Shown here in pieces: positions 1 to 11,060 of a stretch of 64,000 nt of DNA. The notes beneath the pieces were generated by a model. That model made no database searches. It was not told the DNA's origin and saw nothing but the letters and a program-made list of their open reading frames with translations. Position 1 is the stretch's first letter; the number at the start of each line of letters is the position of its first letter. The stretch is taken from NCBI GenBank assembly GCA_028622995.1, contig JAJQJQ010000049.1, positions 62,001 through 126,000 on the forward strand, read 5' to 3'. The translations under genes and the position numbers were made by a program. Origin of the DNA: Panagrolaimus kolymaensis. Lineage: Eukaryota; Nematoda; Chromadorea; Rhabditida; Panagrolaimidae.

Positions 1-958
1 AAATTTCTTCATGGCAGCCTGAAAATGAAAAGCCCATTTATACTTGGAGCGATGATTTTTGAAATATATCGTAATTATAAATTTTCATGTTTACTTTTTT
101 TGATTTGTAGTTATTGAAAAAAAAAAATCTTTCAAAAAAATAAAAATAAAATTTCTCAAAACAAACAAAAAATATCAAACTGATACTTTAAAGCCGAAAA
201 AGAGGGCTGGGCGACATCGACATTTTCGACATCGAAATTTTTTGAAATAAGTATAAAAGGCTCGATCAAAAATGTGTATTTGTATGTTCGAAGTTTTTTT
301 TAATTTGAGAGTCATCAATAAATAAATCTTTGCTTAAACTACAAACAAAAAATTTATCTCTATTGTTTTCGCTTATTTTTTTTTATTTCGTACGCAACTT
401 CCTGAAACGCTAATCTACAAATATTTAAAAATTCATAAATAAAATAGTAACAAACATCAAGAACAAATAACGTAATATTCCAATACTGTTCTATTGTTTC
501 GGAGAAAAAACTAAGAAAAAATGTATCATGAAAAATAAATATTCTGCTGAAACAGGATTTCCTTATAGCTACGTCAAACTTTAAAAAAAATATTGAATTC
601 TTGATTAATTTTTTTATTCATAAAACAAAAGAAATGTATCTTTTTAAAGTATAAATAAATTAAAACAATGTGCACTTAGGAGGAACTCAAGCAAAGAAAA
701 ATTGTTGCATTTTGTTTCAATTTTTTTAATTAAAAATTTGCAAAGCAAAAATTTAATTTTTTCTTTAATAACTTCGTATACTTTTAGTCTTTACTTGAAA
801 CTTGAGAGAGAAAAAACAGTTGGATATTTATTTAATATTTCTCAGTTTGACACATATATTAATATAGTTTTCGCTAGGAGACATTTTGATTTCTAACTTT
901 TGTTTTAAGACACCTATCAAGCATATTTATTCTGTGTGACACCAATTTACAATAGAAA
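1..958. other. Upstream region of first srg gene
   Basis: No convincing gene. From about 240 to the ATG at 959 the sequence is recognisably homologous to the region upstream of the second srg gene (about 4070-4825): both carry the same run of T, a 'gtcaataaataaa'-like block and the same 'ctaatctacaaa' and 'aatgtatc' words. This is the 5' part of the tandem duplication unit. A small GC-richer patch at about 195-235 stands out from the background but has no ORF. Confidence 0.6.
251..275 (+). promoter_or_regulatory. TATA-like core promoter motif
   Basis: TATAAAAG followed by CGATC and AAAATGT, about 0.7 kb before the srg start. A near-identical 24-nt arrangement (4 mismatches) sits 90 bp upstream of the defensin-like gene at 3577-3601. 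Whether it works as a promoter here is inference: the distance to the srg ATG is long, so it may belong to a short transcript that I cannot see. Confidence 0.3.
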
Positions 959-2035
959 ATGGAAAATTTTGAAACAACTAAAAATCTCAAACAATTATTA
1001 CCGCTAATTTACATTCTTCCAACTTATGTTTTGTATTTATTCGAACTTTATTTAATGTTTATCAGTAAAGATAAAAAGAAATTTAACGCGTCTTTTTATA
1101 AAATTTTTGGATTCTCTGCCATCATTTATATTCTAAATTCAATTTTCTATTATATAAATATACGAATGCCAAAAACTCCATTTTTTATTCCATTTGTTAA
1201 AAGTTGGGGAAATCAAAGCTTTTTAATATCTTTTTTGGTCATGATCACAAGATATCTGGCTGATCCAATGCAAATTGCTTCCGTACTTCTCGCATTTAAT
1301 AGATTTACCGTTTTTGTTTTGAAACAAGGATATCAAAAATTTTGGGACCGATATTTAATTTATCATTTATTGTTTTGCACGTTTATTCCAATTTTATTGT
1401 CTTGGCATTATCCTTTTAGAGGATATTATATGAAACTTGAAAATTCATCAGATCCCGATGGAACTCGATACTCCGCAATTCTTTATGATCCAGTTCCATG
1501 GATGAATAATTCTCGAAATGCTGTAATTATTATTGGTTTAACAGCATTTTTATCTTTTTGCTTGAATTTTTATGTAATTGGAAAGTTACTTCAACAAAGA
1601 TTTGGAAGTAAGCAACAAATTATTCAGAAAAGTGCTACGCCTCAGGATATTAAAATGGCCATTTATACTGTATTGATTCTTTTAACCGAAATCGTTGGAG
1701 TTATTCAACAAGTAAGAATTTTTGCGGAATCATAAATAGCAAAATTTATTGGCCAATGTTAACAACTTTTTTTGCAGGCTTTATTTCTTTCGGCTAAAGA
1801 TCAAGCTTTTATTAATTTTTTGTTTGATATCCAATATTATATCGTTGATTTTGGAACTCTCACACCTGCATGGTTTATATTAATAACCAACACAAATTTA
1901 CGAGAACAAATTTTAATGAGAATTATGTTTAAAAATGTTCAACAAATCGCAACTTCTGTATCTGGCGGAAGCCATCCAAAACCTTCACAACGAATCGTAA
2001 AAATTAATTCTTCATATCCTAATATTCATCGCTAA
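959..2035 (+). CDS. srg-like serpentine chemoreceptor, copy 1
   Basis: Two exons, 959-1711 and 1778-2035, joined in phase 0 across a 66-nt GT-AG intron, give 336 aa. There are seven hydrophobic segments. The N-terminal part has the block KKKFNASFYKIFGFSA followed by a long TM2, then an LLAFNRFTVF motif at the end of TM3, which is the nematode equivalent of DRY and typical of class-gamma and class-V serpentine receptors. The last exon encodes TM7 with FGTLTPAWFILITN followed by a basic tail, as in srg/srv proteins. Role by family: a plasma-membrane G-protein coupled receptor in sensory cilia; ligand unknown. The start is the first ATG before TM1. AATAAA lies at 2117-2122. The closest relative is the gene at 4826, a tandem duplicate. 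Srg against Srv cannot be settled by eye. Confidence 0.88.
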
Positions 2036-3576
2036 GTTTTATTTTTTGTTTATAAAAGTCTCAACTTTTTTTTTGTGCGACTGTAATTTTTTATATTTTT
2101 AAATGTTTGTCTTTATAATAAATTTTGAAATTTATGTTATCTGGTTAGAAGATATCAAAGTTCCACAAAAGCATTTTTTGATATACGAATTATTGCATTA
2201 GTATGCTCTATTTATTAATGAATAAATCTTTTAGAAGGTTTAAAAGTTTCTTTTTAAATTTTTTTCTGTAACCATTTTCATGCATCTTTTTTTCATTTAA
2301 AAATATTGAAAAAAATCTTTAATTCATAAACCACTGAATAACATTGGCGCGATACAGGAGGGATTTTTATTTATCGTTTTTATATGTCTAATTTTATAAA
2401 AGGAAAATTAAATACTCAAATATATAAAAAAATCGATAAAATATTCCAAAAGAAAACAAAAAAAATTGCACTCTCTAAGAATAAAGATAAATCAAGAAGA
2501 AAAAAATGGCGTAAGATTTTTCATAGAGAAAGGTTACCAAAAAAAGAAAAAAAAGAAAAAAGCCTTGTTTGTTTGTGCTTTAGCTGTAAAAAATAGATGT
2601 TTTTTTTGACACGTAAATCCCTTTGAGAAAGAAAAAATAAAACAAAAACATTAATAAAATATTCAAAAAAAGGAAGAAATTAAAATAACCGCTTTTTAGA
2701 AAATCAAATCCAAAAAGAAAAGACTGGCAGAAACATCTATTTGTGCAAGAAAAATGCTCAAAAAAAAAAAAAGAGATTTAAAAGCAATGTTTTGGAGCAT
2801 CAAAAAACACATATAAACGGTTTTAAAGGTCAATAGAAAAGGGATTGCATTATTGAATGTTTTTCTTTTCATGTCCTTAAAAAGGAAAACACTGTTGGCA
2901 TTTTTTGGCGAAAAATAAACACGTCAACAACAAAAAAAGAATCGATTTGTGTTGCACGAAACTTATAATTACAAAAAGCAACGTCCAGCGCAGAAATAAA
3001 TGGGTTCTTTTAAAGGGAAAATCAAGATTAATTTAAAACAAAATGAAAGTAAATTTTAAAAAAAGTATTTTTGTTTATCTAACTTGCATTTTTCGATCCA
3101 TCATTAAAATGTTGTAACATTTTGTTGAAAAACATGTTTTAAATATGGCTGGAATATCTGAATATATAATTAATGCTTCACCAATCTCTCTGATTTAAAA
3201 AAAATGAAAAAACTATTTCAAAGACTCTTTCGCTTGTTTTTTTCCTTTGTTGAAATTATGAAATCATTTAAACATTTTAAAAATAAATTTTTAAATTTTA
3301 TTCATAATTTATATTAAGCCAAGTTAATTCAGATTATCAGACAAAATAAAATGTTCAATCAAATCAAAAAACATTCAATTCAAAAATATTATACCTTCTT
3401 TTTTTTAATCTCTTAACAAAAAAGGAAAGGTGTTTTAGAATGTCAAAAAGTTTTTTTAGAGAGGCGTCGTTGTTTTATTATTTTTTTCCGTGGGCGCTCT
3501 TTAAAAAAGGGAGTGCTTCTATGACGTCGAGAGGAAAAACAAATGCAAATTAGACCTTTAATAGTTTTTAAAAATT
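2036..3576. other. Intergenic, no gene seen
   Basis: Homopolymer-rich A/T sequence. The first ~100 bp are the 3' UTR of the srg gene with AATAAA at 2117. The lysine-rich open frame at 2384-2596 is composed of poly-A codons and I do not regard it as a gene. Nothing else is supported. Confidence 0.6.
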
Positions 3577-3601
3577 ATATAAAAAGAGCGATCGAAAATG
3601 T
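3577..3601 (+). promoter_or_regulatory. TATA-like core promoter of defensin-like gene
   Basis: TATAAAAAG then CGATC and AAAATGT, 86 nt before the ATG at 3687, a suitable place for a core promoter and short 5' UTR. The same arrangement occurs at 252-275. The TATA part is standard; the downstream CGATC-AAAATGT part is conserved between the two sites only by my comparison. Confidence 0.45.
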
Positions 3602-3686
3602 AAAAGACAGAAATCAATCGTTTGAGGTATTTTCCAATAAAAAAATAACCAGAAAATTTTTCTTTTCTCTTTTTTATTTATAAAAA

Positions 3687-3980
3687 ATGGCATCAAAATC
3701 TTTGATTGTTTGTGTTTTTGTTGCTCTTTTATTATTAACTATTTTAACTTATGCCAATGCTGGCATTTCTCCAAGCAGTAAGAACTTTTAGAAAAAAAGA
3801 AGTTGTTAAAAATACAAATTTTTTAGAATGTACGAATCCTTCTGCGTGTCGTTTATACTGTAAAAAACAAGCATATTCAAGCGGCTTTTGTAATTTGGGT
3901 TTATGTTTTTGTGGTAAGTTTCAGTTTATTATAAATTATGTTTCTTATATTTTAAAATATTTTTAGAGCTCGATCACTAA
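3687..3980 (+). CDS. Secreted six-cysteine defensin-like peptide
   Basis: Three exons: 3687-3777, 3827-3913 and 3967-3980, with 49- and 53-nt GT-AG introns, give a 63-aa precursor. Residues 1-26 are a clear signal peptide (basic start, long L/V/I core, small residues ANAG before cleavage). The mature part has six cysteines spaced C-x5-C-x3-C-x9-C-x4-C-x1-C with a G-F-C before the fourth cysteine, which matches the invertebrate CS-alpha-beta defensin signature (CxxxC helix, GxC gamma-core, final CxC). By family such peptides are secreted and act on microbial membranes or cell-wall precursors. It lies between two tandem srg genes but has its own TATA-like site. The last exon codes only four residues, so the 3' junction is the weakest part; a CS-alpha-beta channel-blocker type peptide is an alternative to an antimicrobial role. 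Confidence 0.72.
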
Positions 3981-4825
3981 ATTCTAATTTTACTTATTTG
4001 AATCTTGACTGATTTAATTATTTTTCTATGTCTGAAATAATTATGGCAAAAATACGGGTTAAAAATTTGTTATTGCAATTAAACAGAAAAATTTTATTTT
4101 TCTTCTGTATTTGTATATTCGAAAATTTTTTTTAATTTAAAAGGCGTCAATAAATAAAATTTATTTTACTTTTTAATTTAACCAAAAAAAATTGCTTCTG
4201 TTGTTTTCGCGAAGAAATCTTTTTCTTCGTAGGCGTAACGCTCTGAAACACTAATCTACAAAAATAAAGAATCCATCCAGAATTAGGAAGAGACCTTTAA
4301 AGTTAGAAAAAAAAATGTGACTTTCTAAAGACGCAATTGTTTCTGAAAAAACTAAAAAAATGTATCAAGGAAATTGTTTAAATAAAATACTATACTTTCC
4401 GAAAACAGGATTTTCTTCAAACCACGTAAAATTGTGAAAATAATATTTGGATTCTTAATTTTCTTCCTTTAAAACAAAAGAAACGCTAACTATAAAATAT
4501 TATAAAAATATATTTATTATTTATCGGAAGCAAGGAAATGGTAAAATAAAAATGTATCTTAACTAAAACAATGAAATTAGAAGCAAACAACTCAAAAAAG
4601 TTTAAAAAAAATTGTTGCATTTGGTTTCATTTTTTTTATAAAAAGCTTTTAAAAGGTTAATAATTTTTAAAGTAAAAAAAGAGCATTCTGTAAAAATTTC
4701 CATTTAGTCTTTAGTTTTTTCGTGACGTTTTAATCAAAAGCGGTTGGATATTTTTTTTTTATTTTCTACTGTGAAACACATCTATTTTATTTTCGGTAAA
4801 AAGACTCCTGACGCTAATAATTAAA
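3981..4825. other. Upstream region of second srg gene
   Basis: No gene. From about 4070 onward it is the duplicate of the region 240-958 upstream of the first srg gene, with many indels in A/T runs. Confidence 0.6.
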
Positions 4826-5906
4826 ATGAATAGTTTGGAAGCATCTCAAAATCTCAAACAATTATTACCGCTGATTTATATTCTTCCAACTTATGCCCTA
4901 TATATTTTCGAGCTCTATTTAATGTTTATCAGTAAAGATAAAAAGAAATTTAACGCGTCTTTTTATAAAATTTTTGGATTCTCTGCAATTACATATATTT
5001 TTAATTCATTATTTTATTATATGAGTATTCGTATGCCAAAAACACCATTTTTTATTCCATTTGTTAAAACTTGGGGGAATCAAAGTTTCACTATTTCATT
5101 TTTGGTCACAATGTCATGGTACATGGCTCATCCCATGCACTTTGCTACAGTACTCTTAGCCTTCAATAGATTCACAGTTTTTGTTCTAAAACAAGGATAT
5201 CAAAGGTTTTGGGATCGGTATTTAACATTTTTCTTGATATTTTGTACCCTGACTCCAATTTTGTGGTGTGGGCATATTCCATTTAGTGGATCTTATATGA
5301 AACTTGAAAACTCTTCGAACCCTGATGGAACAAGATATGCTACATCGAGTTTAAATCCAATTCCATGGATGAATAATTCTCGAAATGCTGTAATTATTAT
5401 TGGCTTAACAGCATTTTTATCTTTTTGCTTGAATTTTTATGTAATTGGAAAATTACTTCAACAAAGATTTGGAAGTAAGCAACAAATTATTCAGAAAAGT
5501 GCTACGCCTCAGGATATTAAAATGGCCATTTATACTGTATTAATTTTTTTGATTGAAATTGTTGAAGTTATTCAACAGGTAAATTTTATTTTTATCTGCA
5601 ACGTCTAAAAAAGCGGAATAATCGCCTTTTTTAACGAATATTTTTTTGCAGGGCATATTTCTAACTGCAACGGATCAAGATTTCATTCGGGCTATGTTTG
5701 ATATCCAATATTATATCGTTGATTTTGGAACTCTCACACCTGCATGGTTTATATTAATAACAAACACAAATTTGCGAGAACAAATTTTAATGAGAATTAT
5801 GTTTAAAAAGATTCAACAAACTGTAACTTCGGTCACTGGAGGTCATTCAAAGCTGTCACCTCGAACAGTAAAAATCGCTTCCTCTAATCCGAGTATCCAT
5901 CATTAG
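4826..5906 (+). CDS. srg-like serpentine chemoreceptor, copy 2
   Basis: Exons 4826-5578 and 5652-5906, phase-0 GT-AG intron of 73 nt, giving 335 aa. Exon 1 has exactly the same length (753 nt) as in the copy at 959. Same motifs: KKKFNASFYKIFGFSA, FNRFTVF at the end of TM3, FGTLTPAWFILITN in TM7. The two proteins are nearly identical in three blocks (TM1 loop, TM5-ICL3, TM7) but clearly diverged in TM2-TM4 and the second extracellular loop, where ligand contacts would be expected. AATAAA at 5982-5987. Function by family: chemosensory GPCR. The period from start codon to start codon is 3867 bp. Confidence 0.88.
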
Positions 5907-6354
5907 TTTTATTTTTTGTTAATAAAAGTCTCAACTTTTTTTGTGCGGCTGTAACTTTAATTTTTTTTAACGTTTACTTATAATAAAATTTCGAAATTTC
6001 TGTTATTTTATAGGTCAAAGTCACCCGGTTCTTTTCCTTTAAAAAAAATATGCACACAAGAAACTTTCATTTCCTTCGTTCTTTTGAGCACAAAAACACA
6101 GCGAGGATACAAAAATGATGTGTTTTCAATGTTTTTTTGGGAAAAAGTAAAGTTGTCTATGTAGCATGAAAACCATTGATTTGGACCAAAACTTTCAATA
6201 GGGAAAACAGAGAGTATTGACATTTTTATTGTGTTTGTTTTGGCTGTTTTCAATTTTAAACATTGTTATAAAAGCACTCATATTGAGACGCATGAGTATT
6301 CAATAAAAAAACTCTCTTAGAAAGGGAAAGTTTTTGCGTTTGAAAAAAAGAGAG
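5907..6354. other. Intergenic with P450 promoter
   Basis: 3' end of the srg gene, then the P450 upstream region. TATAAAAG at 6267-6274 lies about 80 bp before the P450 ATG, and the equivalent TATAAAAG is found upstream of the inverted copy at 25807-25800 on the minus strand, so it is a conserved core promoter candidate. The open frame at 6008-6253 on the minus strand is not supported. Confidence 0.5.
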
Positions 6355-8365
6355 ATGGTTTTTATTTTAGCAGCGTTTTTGTTTGGAAGTTATTTCTTAA
6401 ATTTAAAAGTTATTTTATTTCTTTTAATTATTGGAATTTGTTATTAGTGAGTTTTTTTATTTAATAGACATCGATAAATTTTACTTCATTTTTTAGTTTC
6501 TATATCAAAAAGCGATGTAATTATTTCTCCACCATAAAACTTCCCCAACCTCCAGTCTCCTCATATTTTCTTGGGAATTTAGCTGAACTTGAAAAAGATG
6601 GAAAAAATGCAGAAAAATTAAAAAAATGGCACGCGAAATATGGAAAAACTTTTGGAATTATGGAAGGCGCTCATCGAGTCATAATTTCTTCTGACCTTGA
6701 TTTATTGAATGAAGTTTTTATTAAACAATTTGCAACATTTCAAAGTCGAAAGATTCATGCTTCATTTGTTTTGGATCAAAAAAATGATCCACATTTAAAT
6801 TTATTTTTGGCTGAAGGAAGCCGATGGAAGCGACTTCGAGGGTTAATAACTTCAGCTTTGACAGTCAAACAAATCAAACAAATTGATCCAATTATTAAAG
6901 AAGCCACCCACGAATTATTGGAAGATATTAGAAAAAAGATTCAAATTAATAATGGGGAAATGAATGTAATGCCGTAAGTTAGATTTATTTATTAAAAAAA
7001 TCGTCAAAAAAGCTGCGACTGTCTTGCAGGGAAAGTTATAATTTTTAAATTTTTTTAGAAGCTTGTTGGATGCAAGTTTTGCAGTTATTGCTCGATCTGC
7101 TTTGGGTATTCACGAAAAATTCGGTGAAAGTGTATTTCTTGGACAAATCCTTGAAGCGTTGGATGTTGGTGAAACAAAAAAATCTTGGCTGAAATCATTT
7201 TTAGCCGGAACTTATGAATTTAAAAGAGTTACCAATTACCTCCAATTAATTTCGTTCCTAACAACTTTAAGCGCCCTCTTTAAATTGAGAGGAAAAATTG
7301 AGGTAGGGTTGGACATTAAAAAAGGAGATTTGTAGTGGAAAAAAATTTCAGACGATGCTTGCAAAACGAGAATCAGAAACCCCTGAGGAGAAAGAAAACC
7401 GGCAACAAGATTTCATAGATTTTTTAAAAGAATCTCAAGAAGAATTTGATAATACTTGTGATTCGGATTTATCTGGAAAATTCCCTAAAAAATTAACCAA
7501 AGACGAATTAATTGGAACTGCACAAATGTTTTTGATTGCTGGCGGAGATACAACTTCAAATATGATTGGATATTGTTTGTATGAACTTGCAAAACATCCA
7601 GAATATCAGGAAATGATTATACAAGAAATTAATGATTTTATTCATGATGAAGTTAGTAGCATTTTTTAATGGTTTTTTGATTTATTTGAGTAAAAAATAC
7701 TAATTATTAAAGAAAAAAATCGATAAATAAATAATTAAATAGTCCCTAAAAAATTTTTCTCTCTAGATTTATTTTTACTTTTTATAGGAAGACATCACAT
7801 ACACCACTATCAAGGACCTCGATGTTCTTGACCGTTTTATCAAAGAAGTTTCGCGTTTTCATCCAGTTGGATTCCCGTTGGTTTTCTTATTAACAATAAA
7901 ATAACTTTTAAAATTTTGAATTTTAGTGTCTTGGCTCGCCGAGCTCTCAATGAAACCACTCTTCCCCATCCAAATGGTGGAATCATGACAATTGAAGCTG
8001 GAGTTTGTGTCCACGTGAATGCAATGGTTTTGCAAATGGATGAAAATGTTTGGGGTTTGGATGCGAAAGAATTCAATCCAGATAGATTTTTACCTGAAAA
8101 TTCTAAAAATCGACATCCATTAGCTTTATTTACGTTCGGTGCAGGACCAAGAATTTGTCCTGGAAAAAGATTAGCTGTTCACGAAGTGAAAACATTTTTA
8201 ATTTATTTACTTCGTGAATTTAAAATTGAATTATCGAAATCCACAGAAGTAAACTTTTTTTTGAAGGAAGTAAAAAATAATTATATATTTTTTTAGTTGA
8301 AAGAAGTCACTCGAAGTTTACTTTGCCCTGAAACTATGAATCTCAAACTTGTACCTCGCAATTAG
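6355..8365 (+). CDS. Cytochrome P450 (clan-3-like), intact copy
   Basis: Seven exons: 6355-6446, 6497-6973, 7059-7302, 7352-7651, 7788-7876, 7927-8248, 8297-8365; all GT-AG and in frame, 530 aa. An N-terminal membrane anchor (residues 1-29) is followed by a proline-rich hinge (LPQPPVSSYFLGN). Signature sites are present in order: I-helix AGGDTTS, the ExxR motif in KEVSRFHP, the FNPDRF block, and the haem loop FTFGAGPRICPGKR with the cysteine ligand. The N-terminal block KYGKTFGIMEGAHRV resembles CYP3/CYP13-type nematode P450s, so clan 3 is my best guess. By family it is an ER-bound monooxygenase of xenobiotics or lipids needing P450 reductase. An inverted paralogue with identical exon structure is at 23627-25710, and a lone copy of its last exon is at 10480. 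Confidence 0.93.
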
Positions 8366-8785
8366 TCGGTTATGTAAAAATTTATCATAAAAACTAAATC
8401 TATAAAATTATATGATATTGTAATAAAAAATTTTTGATGTCAACTTTGTTTTATGTTTTAATATTTTGGACATTTGTAGTGTACTTTTTATTTTTTTGCA
8501 AATAAAAAAATATTAAAACTGATTTATGTATGTAGCTTTGAAAAAAAATAAAATAGATTTTCTCTAACATTGTTATTACTTCTTGAGCAATAAAAAAATG
8601 TAACTTTAATATTTCTTTTTTTCGTTTTATTTTCTAAAAATTTTAAAGCAAAATACAGAATTATAGAAAATTGAATAATAAATTTTTTTTTGCACAATCC
8701 AACGAAAATTTTTCCCGTTTTTTATTGTTTTTGTTTAAATTCAATTTTTTTTGTAGATCAATTTGCTTGCATCAATGTTCTCGAA
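8290..8785. repeat. Direct repeat, copy A (P450 last exon plus 3' flank)
   Basis: The P450 terminal exon and about 420 bp of downstream flank reappear at about 10475-11060 in the same orientation. Shared words include 'attatatg', 'tttgtagtgtactttt', 'aaaatacagaattatag' and the final 'tttgcttgc'. The two copies bracket the 7TM gene at 8916-10186. The inverted arm at 22.7-23.6 kb has only one copy. Confidence 0.75.
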
Positions 8786-8915
8786 CTCCCCTCGCAAACC
8801 CACTCACACTTGCACTTTTGCTCAAAGCACTGCTCCTCCTATTTTTTCTTTTCTCTTTTTAGGAAACTTATACATACATATATTTAACTTATATATATAT
8901 AAATATAAATTTATT

Positions 8916-10186
8916 ATGGGTATCATTGTATTTGGGTTCGATATAACCATGTTTTTATCATATTTAATTTTATTCGAATATATTATTGGTTCCATTTCTC
9001 AACTTATTACTTTCATTGCTTTTACTTAGTACTTTCAACGAGGAAAAATGCTGGATTTAAATTTTCTTCTGCTATGTCCCTTTACATGTTTTGTTGCGCA
9101 TGTTTAGGATTTTTTAGTTCAAGTCATTTAATTTATTTAACAATATTTTGGAAAAATAATGCCGTTGATATTGCTTATAATTCATATTATACTTGGTTTA
9201 GTGGTGTATGTCAATCAATTTTTTTACTTTCCATGCCTATATATGTATTTTTTCTTTGCATCAATCGTTGTTTAACGGTATTATTACCAATTAAATTTAA
9301 TGATCAACATCGAACTCAAGCAACAACAGTGATTAGCATTCTTTTAATTTTTCTTAACGCAATAATCGTATATTTTGATTATATCCCAGATTTTCCTAAA
9401 AATCCTATAACTAAATGTCGAGCATTTGGATGTATGACTCCTACCACGGAATCATTGGTATATCTTAATATTCGATATACCATCGCTGCAGCAAATGTAA
9501 TTACGGCTATTGTTTTTTTAATAATATTGGTTAGAAAAAAATCAAATAGTTCGACATCACATACAAATAAAACTGTTCTTATTACTACGCTATTTGCATT
9601 AATTTTTGATTTTTTACCACATTTTGCTGGATTAATTACATTTAGGGTAAGTTTTAAAAAAAGTAAGCCGAAAATGGTTTCGGAGTGAATATATTTTAAT
9701 AAAAATTCTTGTTGAAACCAAGATTAATAATATTGATTTAAAAAAAATAATGCTAGTAAACCCTTAAAAGTATTTAAAAAAAGCTTTAACGAATGCAAAT
9801 TTTTTCGCTTTGATACACTTACCAAATTTTACTTAACATGATAAATTTTAATATTTTTCTTTTCCAAAAGATACATTTGCAACCTAAACAATTTTAAACA
9901 AAAAAACAGACATTAAAAAAAATAAGTCTCACGATGATAAAAAAATTTTTGAGACTCTTAAAAAAAGAATTGTTTGACGACAAATACATGAACGTTCGTT
10001 CCATTTTAATTGTTTTTTTAATAGTTTTTTGGATTACAATTAACAACTATTTTTGGCCCATATAGTGTTTTCGTTGGATCTTTGGATGCTGGAGCATGCG
10101 CCATATTATATTTAAAAACCTATGGGAAAATGGTACTTCCTATAAACGTAGTAGCCATTACAATTTCCAACCCTTCATCCTCCTGA
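8916..10186 (+). CDS. 7TM chemoreceptor-like protein inside the left arm
   Basis: Exons 8916-8988, 9030-9646 and 10025-10186 give 283 aa. The first intron is only 41 nt, but it exactly restores the frame between TM1 (residues about 5-25) and the intracellular motif STRKNAGFKFSSAMSLYM leading into TM2. TM3 ends in CINRCLTV (DRY-like position). TM7 lies in the last exon: LTTIFGPYSVFVGS. The second intron is 378 nt. The TM6-TM7 arrangement (FDFLPH ... IxGPYS) is shared with the minus-strand gene at 42338-43748, so the two are one family; I cannot assign the nematode class with certainty (Srbc- or Srsx-like are candidates). Probably a chemosensory GPCR. It is absent from the right arm of the inverted duplication. 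Confidence 0.72.
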
Positions 10187-10474
10187 AATGTTGGTCGTTC
10201 TTCTTCAAATCCAACAATAACTCGACGAAATAGCTCGACTAGAATGTGATATACATAAAATATTTCAGTGTTGATGCCAAAATATTCTGATTGTTTCCAT
10301 CTTATCGCATCCGAAATTAAACCATTAATTTTATAGTTTTTTTACTGCATTAAAATTTTTTTTAATATTGCTGATTTTGCTATTGATTTATTAAATAAAA
10401 AATTATAAAAATGTGATAAATTTCTTGCTATCGAGTAATCTGCAAAATTTTATTAACAAAAATAATTATATTTT

Positions 10475-11060
10475 TTTTTAGTTGAAAGAAGTGACTCGAA
10501 GTTTACTTTGCCCTGAAACCATGAATCTCAAACTTGTACCTCGTAATTTGTCAGTTATGTAGCAATTTTATCATAAACAAAATCTACAAAATTATATGTT
10601 ATTGTAATAACATTTTTTGATGTCATCTTTTTTCCTTTATATTTTGATTTTTTGAATATTTGTAGTGTACTTTTTATTTTTTTGAAAATAAATATAATTA
10701 TGTTTAAATGTGAGAGATACAGATTTTGAGAATAAATTTAAGCTAAAAACAAAAAGTTTTCTGTATTTTTTATTCAAAAATCGCTTCAAAAAGTACTATA
10801 GTTTTTACGAAAACTTAATTTCCGGTAATAAAAATAATTAAATAAATTTTTCACTAACATTGTTATAACTTTTTGAGCCATAAAAATATGTAGCTTGAGT
10901 TTTTTATTTTTTTTTATTTCATTAAAAAAGCAAAATACAGAATTATAGAAAATTAAATAATAAAAAAATTTTTACACAACCCCATGAAAAATTTTTCTTG
11001 TTTTTTATTTTGTCTTTTTTTTAAATGCAGATTTTTTGAAGATCACTTTGCTTGCGCTCG
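10475..11060. repeat. Direct repeat, copy B (P450 last exon plus 3' flank)
   Basis: Second copy of the block at 8290-8785, same orientation. It begins with the acceptor and coding part of the P450 terminal exon (10480-10562) and continues through the same 3' flank, with indels in A/T runs. From here to the srx ATG is about 0.9 kb, the same distance that separates P450 and srx in the right arm, so this copy is in the ancestral position. Confidence 0.75.
10480..10562 (+). pseudogene. Orphan P450 terminal exon
   Basis: A T-rich acceptor ending in AG at 10480-10481 is followed by 69 nt that translate as LKEVTRSLLCPETMNLKLVP..., identical in protein to the last exon of the P450 genes at 8297 and 23695. 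No other P450 exon precedes it within reach; the 7TM gene lies immediately upstream. The normal stop after R-N is changed to a leucine codon and the frame runs four more codons to TAG. It is a non-functional fragment left by a local duplication. Confidence 0.85.

Noticed and set aside
1..18. Minus-strand exon running off the left edge (acceptor before GCTGCCATGAAG)
   Set aside because: Acceptor-like sequence is present, but only six codons are visible, so it cannot be tested.
2384..2596. 70-codon lysine-rich open frame as a gene
   Set aside because: Made of poly-A codons (Lys, Ile, Asn) in a homopolymer-rich spacer; no splice sites, no homologue in the window.
8916..9688. Calling the left-arm 7TM gene a frameshift pseudogene
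   Set aside because: A 41-nt GT-AG intron restores the frame exactly and produces a normal TM1-loop-TM2 sequence, and a third exon at 10025 supplies TM7.
10190..10330. Minus-strand open frame reading LFRRVIVGFEEERPTF as an exon
   Set aside because: It partly overlaps, in antisense, the last exon of the 7TM gene and has no start or splice context; the plus-strand reading with TM7 is much better.
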